Below, piece by piece: positions 26,756 through 36,049 of a stretch of 64,000 nucleotides of DNA (its first letter is position 1; every line of letters begins with the position of its first letter). A program made the translations under genes and the position numbers. This stretch comes from Qipengyuania seohaensis (lineage in GTDB: Bacteria > Pseudomonadota > Alphaproteobacteria > Sphingomonadales > Sphingomonadaceae): the NCBI RefSeq assembly GCF_002795865.1, contig NZ_CP024920.1:1089001-1153000 (forward strand), written 5' to 3'. The notes under the pieces are model-generated. The model saw nothing but the letters and a program-made list of their open reading frames with translations, had not been told where the DNA came from and searched no databases.

Positions 26756-26780
26756 GGCTTGCAGTAGTAGTAGCCAAAGA

Positions 26781-26815
26781 AAAGGCCCTCCCGGTTCGCG
26801 CCGGGAGGGCCTTTT
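26781..26815 (+). terminator. Strong intrinsic terminator after degP
   Basis: AAAGGCCCTCCCGG and CCGGGAGGGCCTTT form a 14-bp stem with a six-base loop TTCGCG and a T-run, 26 bp after the degP stop. The A-rich left side also gives a T-run on the minus strand, so it may serve the convergent penicillin-binding protein gene, which ends at 26838. Confidence 0.9.
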
Positions 26816-26837
26816 CCTTGTCTCGCATGCTTGGCGG

Positions 26838-29042
26838 CTACCGCCTCGGCCTGTCGCCCTGCGGTCGCGGCTGGTTCCTGCCGGTCGCCCGGTCGAGGAA
26901 ATCGTCACCGATAGCCTGGGGGGCTCCGTCCGCACCGCGTCCCGTTGCCGGCTGCTCGCGCAAGGGCGGACGCGTTGGGTCCGTGGGTTGCGGACGTGGC
27001 TGAGGCTGCATCTGGGGTTGCTGCTGCGGCATTCCTTCGCCGTCGACCGGGTAGGGTAACTGCCCTTCCGGCCCAGTGGGCTGGCGCCCTGGTTCGATCA
27101 GGTTCCCCTGCTCGTCGATGTAGTAATAGTCGTCCGGATCCCCGAAGAAGTACTCGTCGTCTTCCTCGATCTGCCAGTCGGGCAGCTTGAGGTCGGTGTC
27201 GAACTCTTCGACCGGGCGATCTTTCACGGCATAGCGCATGTAAGCCGAGAAAGCCTGGGCAGGAGCCCGGCCACCTTGCAGGCCGCCCACTCGCCGGTTG
27301 TCGTCCCGGCCCATCCATACGCCGGTCGTGATGCCGGAGGAGAAGCCGACGAAATAGCCGTCCTTGTTGGAACTGGTGGTGCCCGTCTTGCCCGCCACGG
27401 GTCGGCCGATCTGCGCTGCGCGGCCGGTACCGGTCTGGACCGCTGCCTGAAGCAGGTCCGTAATACCGGCAGCCACATGGTCGGGGACGAGCTGCGAGCT
27501 GCGGGCCGCCTTGTGCTCATAAAGCGTTTCGCCATCCGCCGTCGTCACCTTGACGATGCCGTAGGGTTCCACCGACGCGCCTTTGGCCGAAATCGCCGCG
27601 AAGGCGCGCGTCATGTCGATCAGCCGGACTTCGTTCGAGCCGAGCACCATGGCGGGATAGGTGTTGATCGGCGTGGTGATGCCGAAGCGGCGCGCCATCG
27701 ACGCGACCGATCCGAAACCGACCTCATTGCCGAGCTGTGCCGCCACGGTATTCACCGAATAGGCAAAGGCGGTTCGCAGGTCCGTTTCGCCGATATTGCG
27801 ACCGTTGGAATTGCGCGGACTCCAGTCGCCGATCTTGACCTGGGTATCCACCACGCGGTCATCTGGCGTGTAGCCCGCTTCGAGGGCGGCAAGATAGACG
27901 AACAGCTTCCAGCTCGATCCCGGCTGGCGCAGCGCATTGGTGGCGCGGTTGTAATTGGTCTCGACGTAATCGGTACCCCCAACCAGCGCGAGGATGGCAC
28001 CGTCACGATCCAGGCTCACCAGAGCGCCCTGCGTTGCCTCGGGGACGTTCGCCTGCACTGCCGCGGTGGCAGCGCGCTGCATTCCGACATCCAGCGTGGT
28101 CCAGACTTCGATTGGTTCGAAGGTCTCCGGCAACAGGAGGTCGAGCTGCGGGAGCGCCCAGTCGGTAAAGTAACGGACCGAGTTCTGCCCCACCTCTTCC
28201 TTGAGGTTGACGGCGGAGATGTCCACGCGCGCCTGGTCCGCAGTGATGCGGCCCTGTTCGCGCATCAGGCGCAGGACTACGCTCGCGCGGCCGACTGCCG
28301 CATCGACATCTGCGGTCGGTGAGTAGCGGCTCGGCGCCTTCACCAGGCCGGCGATGATAGCCGCTTCCGCCACGGACATTTCGGTCGCGGGGTGGCTGAA
28401 GAACTTACGGCTCGCTGAATCGATGCCGTAGGCACCGCCGCCGAAGTAGACCTTGTTAAGATAAAGCTCGAGGATCTGCTCTTTCGAGAATTTCCATTCC
28501 AGCGCCATGGCCAGCACGGCCTCGCGCAGCTTGCGGTCGACCGTGCGGTTCGAATTGAGGAATACGTTTCGCGCCAGCTGCTGCGTGATGGTGGACGTGG
28601 CGCCCAACCGGTTTTGTCCGGTTGCCCAGACGTAAACCGCGCGAGTAAGGCCATAGGGGTCGACGCCGGGGTGGGAATAGAAGCGCCGGTCCTCGACCGA
28701 AATCATCGCATCCTTCATCACCTGCGGGATTTCTTCCGAAGACAGCCATTTGCCGTAGCTGGGCCCAAGCTCCACGATTTCCGTGCCGTCGCGCGCGCGC
28801 ACAACGATGGTCTGCGCGTTCTGCGTGGCTTTCAGCTGGTAGTAACTCGGCAGCGAACGCGCTGCGAAACCGACTGCGATGGCGAGGAAGATCGCTCCCA
28901 AAACTGCAGCGACGGCGCCCCAGAGGAACAGCCGCTTGATCCAGCGCCAGAAACGGCTCGGCGGATTGCGGCCATCGGCCTCGGCACGTTTCGCCCGCTC
29001 TGCGCGCGTTGCCTTGGTGCGCCGGCTGCCTCGTTTATCCAT
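26838..29042 (-). CDS. Class A penicillin-binding protein (PBP1A family)
   Basis: A 734-residue bifunctional peptidoglycan synthase. It has one transmembrane helix (about 38-60), a GT51 glycosyltransferase with catalytic Glu117 in EDRRFYSH and TITQQLARN, and a transpeptidase with Ser376-x-x-Lys379 (PGSSWKLF), SVN at 429-431 and KTG at 552-554. A Pro/Gln-rich C-terminal tail of about 90 residues is natural for this order but varies in length. It works in cell wall synthesis at the inner membrane. Confidence 0.95.
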   Translation of the reverse strand: MDKRGSRRTKATRAERAKRAEADGRNPPSRFWRWIKRLFLWGAVAAVLGAIFLAIAVGFAARSLPSYYQLKATQNAQTIVVRARDGTEIVELGPSYGKWLSSEEIPQVMKDAMISVEDRRFYSHPGVDPYGLTRAVYVWATGQNRLGATSTITQQLARNVFLNSNRTVDRKLREAVLAMALEWKFSKEQILELYLNKVYFGGGAYGIDSASRKFFSHPATEMSVAEAAIIAGLVKAPSRYSPTADVDAAVGRASVVLRLMREQGRITADQARVDISAVNLKEEVGQNSVRYFTDWALPQLDLLLPETFEPIEVWTTLDVGMQRAATAAVQANVPEATQGALVSLDRDGAILALVGGTDYVETNYNRATNALRQPGSSWKLFVYLAALEAGYTPDDRVVDTQVKIGDWSPRNSNGRNIGETDLRTAFAYSVNTVAAQLGNEVGFGSVASMARRFGITTPINTYPAMVLGSNEVRLIDMTRAFAAISAKGASVEPYGIVKVTTADGETLYEHKAARSSQLVPDHVAAGITDLLQAAVQTGTGRAAQIGRPVAGKTGTTSSNKDGYFVGFSSGITTGVWMGRDDNRRVGGLQGGRAPAQAFSAYMRYAVKDRPVEEFDTDLKLPDWQIEEDDEYFFGDPDDYYYIDEQGNLIEPGRQPTGPEGQLPYPVDGEGMPQQQPQMQPQPRPQPTDPTRPPLREQPATGRGADGAPQAIGDDFLDRATGRNQPRPQGDRPRR

Positions 29043-29148
29043 CCGTCGAAAATTCCCTCATGCGGCAAGCCGTGCCTTATAGATGCCGCAATTTTGCATG
29101 GCGAGCCTCAACCCCGGCTGAACGCACGGTTCTTTCCAGAAACGCCGG

Positions 29149-29547
29149 TCAGTCTTCCGGTTCGAAGTCCAGCGCGGCGGAATTGATGCAATAGCGCAGT
29201 CCCGTTTCGCCAGGACCGTCGGGGAAGACATGGCCGAGGTGGCCTTCGCACTTCGAACACACGACTTCGGTGCGAATCATGCCGTGGCTGGTATCGCGAT
29301 GCTCTTCGACGACAGTGCCGTCTGCAGGCGCTGTGAAAGCCGGCCAGCCGCAACCGCTGTCGTATTTTTCGTCGCTCTCGAACAATAGCTGCCCGCAGGC
29401 GGCGCAGTGGTACTCACCTTCTTGCGCGTTCTTGTCGTACTTTCCCGTAAAGGCACGCTCGGTGCCCTTTTCGCGCAGGATGTGGTATTGCTCGGGTGTC
29501 AGCTCTTCGCGCCATTCGGCGTCGCTCTTGATCAGCTTGTCGGTCAC
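29149..29547 (-). CDS. msrB: Peptide methionine-R-sulfoxide reductase MsrB
   Basis: The 132-residue enzyme has the zinc-binding pairs CAAC and CSKC, the [10 protein letters not shown] motif and the catalytic Cys in RYCINSAAL. It reduces the R epimer of methionine sulfoxide, complementing MsrA at 13262-13801. No signal peptide, so it is cytoplasmic. It is divergent from rpsT. Confidence 0.96.
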   Translation of the reverse strand: MTDKLIKSDAEWREELTPEQYHILREKGTERAFTGKYDKNAQEGEYHCAACGQLLFESDEKYDSGCGWPAFTAPADGTVVEEHRDTSHGMIRTEVVCSKCEGHLGHVFPDGPGETGLRYCINSAALDFEPED

Positions 29548-29653
29548 ATATTGTCCTTTCGCATACCCCTACCCATATAAGGGCAACAGGAGGCGGTGCA
29601 CGCGGTTCCTCGCTTCCATGCGATGTCCGCAACGCGCAGGCTGGACGATACGC

Positions 29654-29682
29654 TTGACGATTCGGACGCCCGCCGCTAAGTG
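29654..29682 (+). promoter_or_regulatory. Possible rpsT promoter
   Basis: TTGACG (29654-29659) and TAAGTG (29677-29682) are separated by 17 bases, about 90 bp before rpsT. The -35 is close to consensus and the -10 is poor, so the call is tentative. A leader of about 80 bases would result, which is usual for rpsT. Confidence 0.35.
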
Positions 29683-29770
29683 CGCCGCTTTCCGGCGGTC
29701 TATCCGCCTCTTTCGACACGACCAAACAGATTTCCGCCGCAACATTGATGCGGCCCGACCGAGGACAGAC

Positions 29771-30031
29771 ATGGCCAATACGCCGCAAGCCAAAAAGCGC
29801 ATCCGCCGCAACGATCGCCGCGCCGAAATCAACGGTGCGCGCATCAGCCGCATCCGCAACTTCGTGAAGAAGGTCGAAACGGCCTGCGAAGCCGGCGACA
29901 AGGATGCCGCCAAGACCGCCCTGCAGGCAGCGCAGCCCGAACTGGCTCGCGGTGTCGCTCGCGGCGTGATGCATAAGAACACGGCCTCGCGTAAGCTGAG
30001 CCGTCTTTCGAAGCGCGTCGCTGCGCTCTGA
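29771..30031 (+). CDS. rpsT: 30S ribosomal protein S20
   Basis: The 86-residue, Lys/Arg/Ala-rich helical protein [17 protein letters not shown] with the end [19 protein letters not shown] is S20, which binds 16S rRNA. The start at 29771 gives the standard length. It sits upstream of dnaA, an order shared by many alphaproteobacteria, and has its own terminator. Confidence 0.97.
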   Translation: MANTPQAKKRIRRNDRRAEINGARISRIRNFVKKVETACEAGDKDAAKTALQAAQPELARGVARGVMHKNTASRKLSRLSKRVAAL

Positions 30032-30068
30032 TTCGCGGCTTCGGCGGCAACGCCGGGCACGAAATTGA

Positions 30069-30103
30069 CAAAGGGGTCGACGCCACAGGTGTCGGCCCCT
30101 TTG
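30069..30103 (+). terminator. Terminator after rpsT
   Basis: CAAAGGGG-T-CGACGCC pairs with GGTGTCGGCCCCTTTG around a short loop, beginning 38 bp after the rpsT stop. The stem is long and GC-rich; the T-run is short (TTTG), so efficiency is uncertain. Confidence 0.7.
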
Positions 30104-30484
30104 ACACATTTGCGGTAGATCCACGGCTTTGCATCGCGGCCTGTAATCGAGCCGCTTTCAAAAGCGAGCGTTTCCAACGATTCGCGTTTGCGAGATGCCC
30201 ACATTGACGGAAAAACAGGGGTTTGAACGGCGGCCTGCGGCCTTGCGGGAGTCAACAAGTTTATTTCAGATTTTTTGCAGTTATCCCCCTTGCGACTCAT
30301 CCCTTCTGGGACCTATCAATTGGTTCTGCTCAGGGGGGACAGCCTGGGCCATTTACATCGACGGTCGATTGGGGGGATGCCCGTGAATCATGCGATTCCG
30401 GGCAACGGCGGAGCCGTGCCGCCCCCGCGACAAAAACAGAATATTTCGCCCATGGACGGGGCGGATACGGGGGGTTGAATTTTC
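30104..30484 (+). promoter_or_regulatory. dnaA leader and upstream region
   Basis: The 381-bp stretch before dnaA holds no gene. An AT-rich patch at 30253-30280 is followed by TTATCCCCC (30281-30289), seven of nine matches to a DnaA box. Only one such site is seen, which is too few to call an origin. A run of G at 30469-30474 near the start does not give a clear ribosome binding site. Most likely it is the dnaA promoter and leader. Confidence 0.4.
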
Positions 30485-31942
30485 ATGGTCAAATCGGGTG
30501 ACCTCGCCAGTAAGCGGAAAGCGAAAAACGAGATGGAGGATCTGGAAGCAGTAAACCTGGCAGCCGATTGGGCTGACATCAGCCAGGGCCTTCGCAAGGA
30601 TCTCGGACATCAATTGCACAGCCAGTGGATCAAGCCGATCCAGGTCGGAAAGATCGACGCCGAATCCGGTACCCTCGACCTTTTCCTTCCGACCGAATTC
30701 AGCGCCAACTGGGTCAAGGACCGGTTCGCCGATCGCCTGAGCCTGGCCTGGAAAATCGCCCGCAGCGAAGTGCGCAAGGTGAATATCTCGGTCCATCCGG
30801 GCCGCCGCCAGGTTGCTGACCTGCGCCTCCACGGCGACGGCCGCCGCCCGGCAAACGACAGCGACACCTCGATGATGGCGATCGGTGCGGATACGCTGGG
30901 CGACCAGGGCTTTACCTCCAGCGTCGGCCTCGATGCCTCGCTAAGCTTTGCCGCTTTCGTGACCGGTGAGGCGAACATCCTCGCCTTCAACGCGGCACAG
31001 CGTATGGCCGCGACCGAAAAGCCGCAGTTCAGCCCGCTCTATCTCAAGGCCGCCACCGGCCAGGGCAAGACGCACCTGCTGCATGCCATCGGCCACACCT
31101 TCCTGAAGACCCACACCCGCAGCCGCATCTTCTACTGCAGCGCGGAACGTTTCATGGTGGAGTTCGTCCAGGCCCTGAAGGCCAATCGGATGATCGAATT
31201 CAAGGCACGCCTGCGCAGCTTCGACCTGCTGCTGGTGGACGATATCCAGTTCATCATCGGCAAGGCTTCGGCGCAGGAAGAATTGCTCTACACGATCGAT
31301 GCACTGCTGAACGAAGGCAAGCGCCTGGTCTTTGCTGCCGACCGCGCGCCGCAAGCGCTCGACGGCGTCGAACCGCGCCTCCTTTCGCGCCTGTCGATGG
31401 GCCTTGTGGCCGACATCCAGCCCGCAGATATCGAGCTGCGCAAGAAAATCCTGCACTCCAAGTTGAGCAAGTTCGCGCCGCTCGCAGTGCCGGAAGACGT
31501 TATCGAGTTTCTCGCCCGCACCATTACGCGCAACGTTCGCGAGCTGGTCGGCGGCCTCAACAAGCTGATCGCCTATGCGCAGCTGACGGGCCAGGAAGTC
31601 TCGTTGCAGCTGGCCGAAGAACAGCTGACCGATATCCTGTCGGCCAACCGCCGCCGGATCACCATCGACGAGATCCAGCGCACCGTGTGCCAGTTCTATC
31701 GCATCGACCGCTCGGAAATGAGCAGCAAGCGCCGTGCACGCGCCGTGGTGCGCCCGCGCCAGGTGGCGATGTACCTTTCCAAGGTGCTGACCCCGCGCAG
31801 CTATCCCGAAATCGGTCGGAAGTTCGGCGGCCGCGATCACTCGACGGTGATCCACGCCGTGCGTCTGATCGAAGACCTGCGCGAACGCGATGCCGACATG
31901 GACGGCGACGTTCGCAGCCTGCTCAGACAACTGGAAAGCTGA
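30485..31942 (+). CDS. dnaA: Chromosomal replication initiator DnaA
   Basis: The 485-residue AAA+ protein binds DnaA boxes and melts the origin. Domain I (about 25-100) is followed by the ATPase with Walker A TGQGKTHLLHAIGH (Lys195) and Walker B LLLVDDIQF, and by domain IV with the DNA-binding signature GGRDHSTVIHAVRLIEDL near the C-terminus. The ATG at 30485 gives 16 extra residues; an in-frame ATG at 30533 (MEDLEAVN) is an equally possible start. Confidence 0.97.
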   Translation: MVKSGDLASKRKAKNEMEDLEAVNLAADWADISQGLRKDLGHQLHSQWIKPIQVGKIDAESGTLDLFLPTEFSANWVKDRFADRLSLAWKIARSEVRKVNISVHPGRRQVADLRLHGDGRRPANDSDTSMMAIGADTLGDQGFTSSVGLDASLSFAAFVTGEANILAFNAAQRMAATEKPQFSPLYLKAATGQGKTHLLHAIGHTFLKTHTRSRIFYCSAERFMVEFVQALKANRMIEFKARLRSFDLLLVDDIQFIIGKASAQEELLYTIDALLNEGKRLVFAADRAPQALDGVEPRLLSRLSMGLVADIQPADIELRKKILHSKLSKFAPLAVPEDVIEFLARTITRNVRELVGGLNKLIAYAQLTGQEVSLQLAEEQLTDILSANRRRITIDEIQRTVCQFYRIDRSEMSSKRRARAVVRPRQVAMYLSKVLTPRSYPEIGRKFGGRDHSTVIHAVRLIEDLRERDADMDGDVRSLLRQLES

Positions 31943-31995
31943 CGGCGGGACACCGCCGCGGCCCTTCGGATCGCTCCACAACCAGACCACCGCTT

Positions 31996-32024
31996 GTCGA
32001 CACCCTGTTCACAGGGTTGTCGAC
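31996..32024. promoter_or_regulatory. Hairpin downstream of dnaA
   Basis: GTCGACACCCTG and CAGGGTTGTCGAC pair with one bulged base around the loop TTCA. No T-run follows. It could stop transcription with help, or be a binding site; the inner repeat TTGTCGACA occurs on both arms. Confidence 0.45.
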
Positions 32025-32054
32025 AGCGCGCGTCTTAGGCGGCAAAGGCTGCCC

Positions 32055-32486
32055 ATGCCCCTCGACGATCCATCGGCCAAGCGCCCCAACCTGCCCGCCT
32101 CGATTTGGGAAGCCCTGCTGCGCGGGGCGCGCTGTCGCTGCCCGCGATGCGGTGACGGGAAGATTTTCCGCCGCTGGCTGAAGCCGGTCGACAGCTGCCC
32201 GTCATGCCAGCTGGATATCTCTGGCCAGCGGGCGGACGATTTTCCGGCTTACATCGCCATCTTTGTCACCGGACACCTCCTTGCGCCGGTCATCATCGCC
32301 CTTGCCTCGAGCGAGAACCTGTCTGCATGGGCCGTGCTGGCCATTATCATTCCCCTCGCAGTGGCGATGATGTTGCTGATGCTTCAGCCATCGAAAGGCG
32401 CGGTGATCGCTCTCCAGTGGTGGAACGGGATGCACGGCTTCCGCAAGGAGCGCCTTCCCGAAAGCGATGAGGACACGACACCGTGA
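32055..32486 (+). CDS. DUF983 family membrane protein
   Basis: The 143-residue protein has two zinc-type pairs (CRCPRCG and CPSCQ) at about 27-54 and two transmembrane helices (IAIFVTGHLLAPVIIALA and LAIIIPLAVAMMLLML), the DUF983 layout. DUF983 proteins are often near cytochrome oxidase genes, but not here. It starts at ATG 32055. Its stop overlaps the GTG start of the following ThiF-type gene. Confidence 0.87.
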   Translation: MPLDDPSAKRPNLPASIWEALLRGARCRCPRCGDGKIFRRWLKPVDSCPSCQLDISGQRADDFPAYIAIFVTGHLLAPVIIALASSENLSAWAVLAIIIPLAVAMMLLMLQPSKGAVIALQWWNGMHGFRKERLPESDEDTTP

Positions 32487-33247
32487 GCCTCGACGAACGA
32501 CGCCTCGAACGCTTTGCCCGCCACATTGTGCTGCCCGAGATCGGCGGCGCGGGACAGGTCGCGCTGGCAGAAAAGCATTTGGTCCTGGTCGGACTTGGCG
32601 GCATCGGCTCCCCCGCTCTTCAGTACCTCGCTGCCGCCGGGATCGGGCGGCTCACCCTGGTGGATGACGACAAGGTCGATGCGAGCAACCTGCAGCGCCA
32701 GACGCTCTATAACGAGCGGGATATCGGCTACGGCAAGGCGACCTGCGCCAAGCGGTGGGTCAAGCTGTTCGACCCCGTGCTGGAGGTGGAGATCAGCGAC
32801 CGCCGGATCGATGCGGACAATGTCGATGCGCTGGTAGAAGGTGCGGACCTCGTCATGGATGGCACGGACAATTTCGCGACGCGGCTGTCGGTTTCCGACG
32901 CTTGCGTGAAGGCAGGCGTGCCCTTGCTGTCCGCCGCTGTAGGCCGCTTCCAGGGTCAGGTCGGCGCTTTTGCGGGGCACTTGCCCGACCAGTCTTGCTA
33001 CCGCTGTTTCGTGGGCGACGCCTTCGATGCCGAAGATTGCGACACTTGCGCCGAAGACGGCATGCTGGGCGCAATGGCCGGTTGGGTGGCGACCTTCGCC
33101 GCGATGCAGGCGGTCCGCACCCTGCTCGTCGGGGTGAGCGCCTTCGGACGGTCGGATTGGGGTAAGGTCTACTTGCTGGACGGGCTGAACCCGGGCCTCC
33201 GGGCATTTTCGATCGCCAAGGATCCGGCCTGCAACGGCTGCAGCTAG
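32483..33247 (+). CDS. ThiF/MoeB-type adenylyltransferase
   Basis: The 254-residue E1-like enzyme has the nucleotide-binding GLGGIGSPALQYLA, the Arg in NLQRQTLY, the DGTDNFATR motif, a candidate catalytic Cys in DCDTCAEDG, and zinc pairs CYRC and CNGC. It adenylates the C-terminal glycine of a ubiquitin-like sulfur carrier (MoaD or ThiS). Without a thi or moa neighbour the substrate is open. GTG start, overlapping the DUF983 stop (GTGA). Confidence 0.9.
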   Translation: MSLDERRLERFARHIVLPEIGGAGQVALAEKHLVLVGLGGIGSPALQYLAAAGIGRLTLVDDDKVDASNLQRQTLYNERDIGYGKATCAKRWVKLFDPVLEVEISDRRIDADNVDALVEGADLVMDGTDNFATRLSVSDACVKAGVPLLSAAVGRFQGQVGAFAGHLPDQSCYRCFVGDAFDAEDCDTCAEDGMLGAMAGWVATFAAMQAVRTLLVGVSAFGRSDWGKVYLLDGLNPGLRAFSIAKDPACNGCS

Positions 33248-33720
33248 CGCCACCACTCCTGGCGGCGTTTCTCATTGGCCTGATCGAGCGCCGATTTCTT
33301 GCGTTTCGGATCCGGCCTGCAGCGCACGCTCGACCCGTGGGGACTCTCTTCGCAGATCCGCCCAAGCCGGTCGCGCCCGGGTTCTGGAGTATCCAGGATC
33401 CACCAGGCCATTCCAACCAGTAGCACTGCGCCTGCGATCAGCGCACGCAATCCGAAATAGGCGCAGCCTCCGCTGGTTGCCGCGCCCTCATAATCGTGCT
33501 GCGCCATGCTCGCCTTGGTATTGCGGGTGCCGCTAATGAACGCGGTGCCTCCCAAAAGGACCAGCACTACCGGGCTCAGGAACATCAGCCCGAGCGACCA
33601 GACAATGAGTTCATTCGAAAAGACGCCGTTATCGGACGAAAGCACCGACCACCACCAATAGGCGAGGTAGAGATACGGCAGCACCAGAAGGGCGCAAATG
33701 ATGGTTGCCCTGCGCGACAT
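33244..33720 (-). CDS. Unrecognised membrane protein
   Basis: The 158-residue protein has three hydrophobic helices: IICALLVLPYLYLAYWWW (6-23), LIVWSLGLMFLSPVVLVLLG (38-57) and ALIAGAVLLVGMAWWIL (92-108), then a basic, Lys/Arg-rich cytoplasmic tail with two cysteines. No family is recognised. Its stop overlaps the end of the convergent ThiF-type gene by 4 bp. Confidence 0.65.
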   Translation of the reverse strand: MSRRATIICALLVLPYLYLAYWWWSVLSSDNGVFSNELIVWSLGLMFLSPVVLVLLGGTAFISGTRNTKASMAQHDYEGAATSGGCAYFGLRALIAGAVLLVGMAWWILDTPEPGRDRLGRICEESPHGSSVRCRPDPKRKKSALDQANEKRRQEWWR

Positions 33721-33751
33721 GTCCCCTCCCTAGTCGCGAAACCTTGAGAAA

Positions 33752-34456
33752 TTACCCAGCGCCGAGCAATTCGTCGACCCATTCGGGGACAAGCTTGCCT
33801 GCCGGTCCCTGGCGCGATTCGTGAAACCAGTGCGATCCTTCGCTGCGTTCGAGGTTAAGTTCGAGCGTTTTCACACCCAGCTCCCTCGCATCGCTGACGA
33901 AGCCCGCCGCCGGGTAAACCGCCCCGCTGGTGCCGATCGACACGAACAGGTGGGCGCTGCGCAAGGCGGCGTAGATGCGGTCCATCTGATAGGGCATCTC
34001 GCCGAACCAGACGACATCGGGCCTGAGCGAACGCGCCTCGCAACTGGGGCACTCGGGACGATCGATGAGAGGCCCGGTCCAGCGATGGCGACGCTCGCAC
34101 ATGGGGCACAGCGCGCTGAGCAATTCCCCGTGCATATGGACAACGCGGCTCGCACCGGCACGCTCATGCAAATCGTCGACGTTCTGCGTGACGATCAGGA
34201 GCCCGCCGCCCCATTCCCTGTCGAGCCTCGCCAACGCCTCATGCGCGCGGTTGGGCGACACCTTCTGCACTGCCTCGCGCCGTGCATCGTAGAACCGCTG
34301 AACCAGGGCCGGATCACGCTCGTAACCTTGCGGTGTCGCGACATCCTCGACCCGGTGCTGCTCCCACAAACCGCCTGCATCGCGGAAAGTATCGATCCCG
34401 CTTTCGGCGGAAATGCCGGCCCCGGTCAGGACGACAATGTTGCGTAGCTCGGCCAT
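33752..34456 (-). CDS. cobB: NAD-dependent protein deacylase, sirtuin family
   Basis: The protein of about 234 residues has LTGAGISAESGIDTFR, TQNVDDLHERAG with the catalytic His in VVHMHGE, and a four-Cys zinc site (CPMCERR and CPSCEAR). It removes acyl groups from lysines using NAD+. The start at 34456 (MAELRN) is set by family length; ATGs at 34465 and 34498 are in frame, the last overlapping the divergent dapB start. Confidence 0.93.
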   Translation of the reverse strand: MAELRNIVVLTGAGISAESGIDTFRDAGGLWEQHRVEDVATPQGYERDPALVQRFYDARREAVQKVSPNRAHEALARLDREWGGGLLIVTQNVDDLHERAGASRVVHMHGELLSALCPMCERRHRWTGPLIDRPECPSCEARSLRPDVVWFGEMPYQMDRIYAALRSAHLFVSIGTSGAVYPAAGFVSDARELGVKTLELNLERSEGSHWFHESRQGPAGKLVPEWVDELLGAG

Positions 34457-34491
34457 AGGTTCCATGAACCACACAACCGCAAGGAGGGGCA

Positions 34492-35220
34492 ATGGCAAGT
34501 TTCGGCGTAATCGGCAGCAAAGGCGCGATGGGAGAGGCGCTTAGGCGCGTCATCGAGGCATCGGGCCACACCTATGCCGGTGGAATCGACAAGGGCGGCG
34601 ATCCGGCTGCGCTTGCCGATGCGTGCGATGCGCTGATCGATTTTTCCGCGCCCGGCGCACTTGCCGCCAACCTCCACGCTGCCGTTGGCGCAGGGGTGCC
34701 CATCGTGATCGGGACCACCGGTCTCGAGCAGAGCCATCACGACGCGATCGACGGGGCCGCCCAGGCGACACCCGTCCTCCAGACCGGCAATACTTCGCTC
34801 GGCGTCACCCTGCTGGCGCACCTGGTGCGCGAAGCTGCGCAGCGTCTTGGCGACGACTGGGACATCGAAATCGTCGAGATGCATCACCGCCGCAAGGTCG
34901 ATGCTCCTTCCGGCACTGCCCTGCTGCTTGGCGAAGCTGCAGCCAAGGGGCGCGGGATCGAGCTAGCCGACAAGCGCGAAAGCGGGCGTGACGGACAGAC
35001 CGGCGCACGGGCACGCGGTGCCATCGGCTTTGCCGCCCTGCGCGGCGGGACCGTTGCCGGCGAACACAGCGTCATCCTCGCCGGAGAGCAGGAGCGGCTG
35101 ACTCTGTCTCACAGCGCCGAGAACCGCGAAATCTTCGCGCGCGGCGCGGTGAAGGCCGCCGAATGGCTGCTGTCGCGCGAGGCGGGGCGGTACACGATGG
35201 AGGAGGTCCTCGGCCTTTGA
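34492..35220 (+). CDS. dapB: 4-hydroxy-tetrahydrodipicolinate reductase
   Basis: DapB reduces hydroxytetrahydrodipicolinate with NAD(P)H in lysine and diaminopimelate synthesis. The 242-residue protein has the cofactor loop GSKGAMGEALR and the active-site segment EMHHRRKVDAPSGTAL with the paired histidines. GGAGGGG lies upstream of the ATG. DapE, a later step of the same pathway, is at 38502-39635. Confidence 0.95.
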   Translation: MASFGVIGSKGAMGEALRRVIEASGHTYAGGIDKGGDPAALADACDALIDFSAPGALAANLHAAVGAGVPIVIGTTGLEQSHHDAIDGAAQATPVLQTGNTSLGVTLLAHLVREAAQRLGDDWDIEIVEMHHRRKVDAPSGTALLLGEAAAKGRGIELADKRESGRDGQTGARARGAIGFAALRGGTVAGEHSVILAGEQERLTLSHSAENREIFARGAVKAAEWLLSREAGRYTMEEVLGL

Positions 35221-35224
35221 CACG

Positions 35225-36049
35225 ATGAACCTGCGCCAGATTCTCTACCATCAGCTACACATCGGTTCGAAGACCGATGGCAGGCTGACGCTGCTGAACA
35301 TCGTGCTGGTCTGGGTCATCATCGCCGCCGTCGTCACTGCAATCATGTCCACCGAGGTCGAGTTCGACCGCCAATGGCACGACGAAATCCTGATGGCGGA
35401 GCTGGTGTTCGGGCTCGTCTTCCTCGCCGAATATGCAGCGCGTCTCTATGCGGCGCCTGAACATCCCGGCCCCGGCACGGCGCTGTCGAAGCGGCTGCGT
35501 TTCATGCTCTCACCGCTTGGCGTCATCGACCTCGTTGTCATCCTCGTGACCTTTGCTCCCATCTTCATCGCCAACGCCGCCGCCCTGCGTGTCGTGCGCC
35601 TGCTCAGGGTGATTTCGATCATGAAGTTCGGGCGTTTCACGGCGGCGACAAAGGAGATGGCGATGGCCATCCGCGATCGCAGCTACGACCTGCTCGTCTG
35701 CATCGCCTTTGCCTTCATCTTCCTGTTGTGCGGGGCCAGCGCGCTGTACTGGATCGAGGGCGAATTGCAGCCCGAAGCGTTTGGCAGCATCCCTCGTGCG
35801 CTGTGGTGGGCGGTCATCACTTTCACCACCGTGGGCTATGGCGATGCCTATCCTATCACCTCGGCGGGCCGCGTCGTCGGATCGCTGGTAGCGATCACCG
35901 GCGTCCTACTGGTGGCGCTGCCGACCGGCATCGTTGCCGCCGCATTCAGCGATGCGATGCAGCACCGCCGCGAAGAGATCCAAAAGGCACTCGAAAGAGC
36001 CCGCGAAAAGGGCGAACTCGACGATGAAGATACCCGCGAGGACACGTGA
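35225..36049 (+). CDS. Voltage-gated-type potassium channel
   Basis: The 274-residue ion transport protein has six membrane segments, an arginine-bearing S4-like helix (RVVRLLRVISIMKFGR), and the K+ selectivity filter TTVGYGD (near residue 203-209). A charged cytoplasmic coil follows. It would pass K+ across the inner membrane. Its stop overlaps the GTG start of nth (GTGA). Confidence 0.88.
   Translation: MNLRQILYHQLHIGSKTDGRLTLLNIVLVWVIIAAVVTAIMSTEVEFDRQWHDEILMAELVFGLVFLAEYAARLYAAPEHPGPGTALSKRLRFMLSPLGVIDLVVILVTFAPIFIANAAALRVVRLLRVISIMKFGRFTAATKEMAMAIRDRSYDLLVCIAFAFIFLLCGASALYWIEGELQPEAFGSIPRALWWAVITFTTVGYGDAYPITSAGRVVGSLVAITGVLLVALPTGIVAAAFSDAMQHRREEIQKALERAREKGELDDEDTREDT

Noticed and set aside
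25112..26935. Minus-strand frame of 607 codons opposite degP
   Set aside because: degP on the plus strand has full catalytic motifs, signal peptide and terminator.
30104..30484. Chromosomal origin next to dnaA
   Set aside because: Only one weak DnaA-box match is visible; origin position in this group is often elsewhere.
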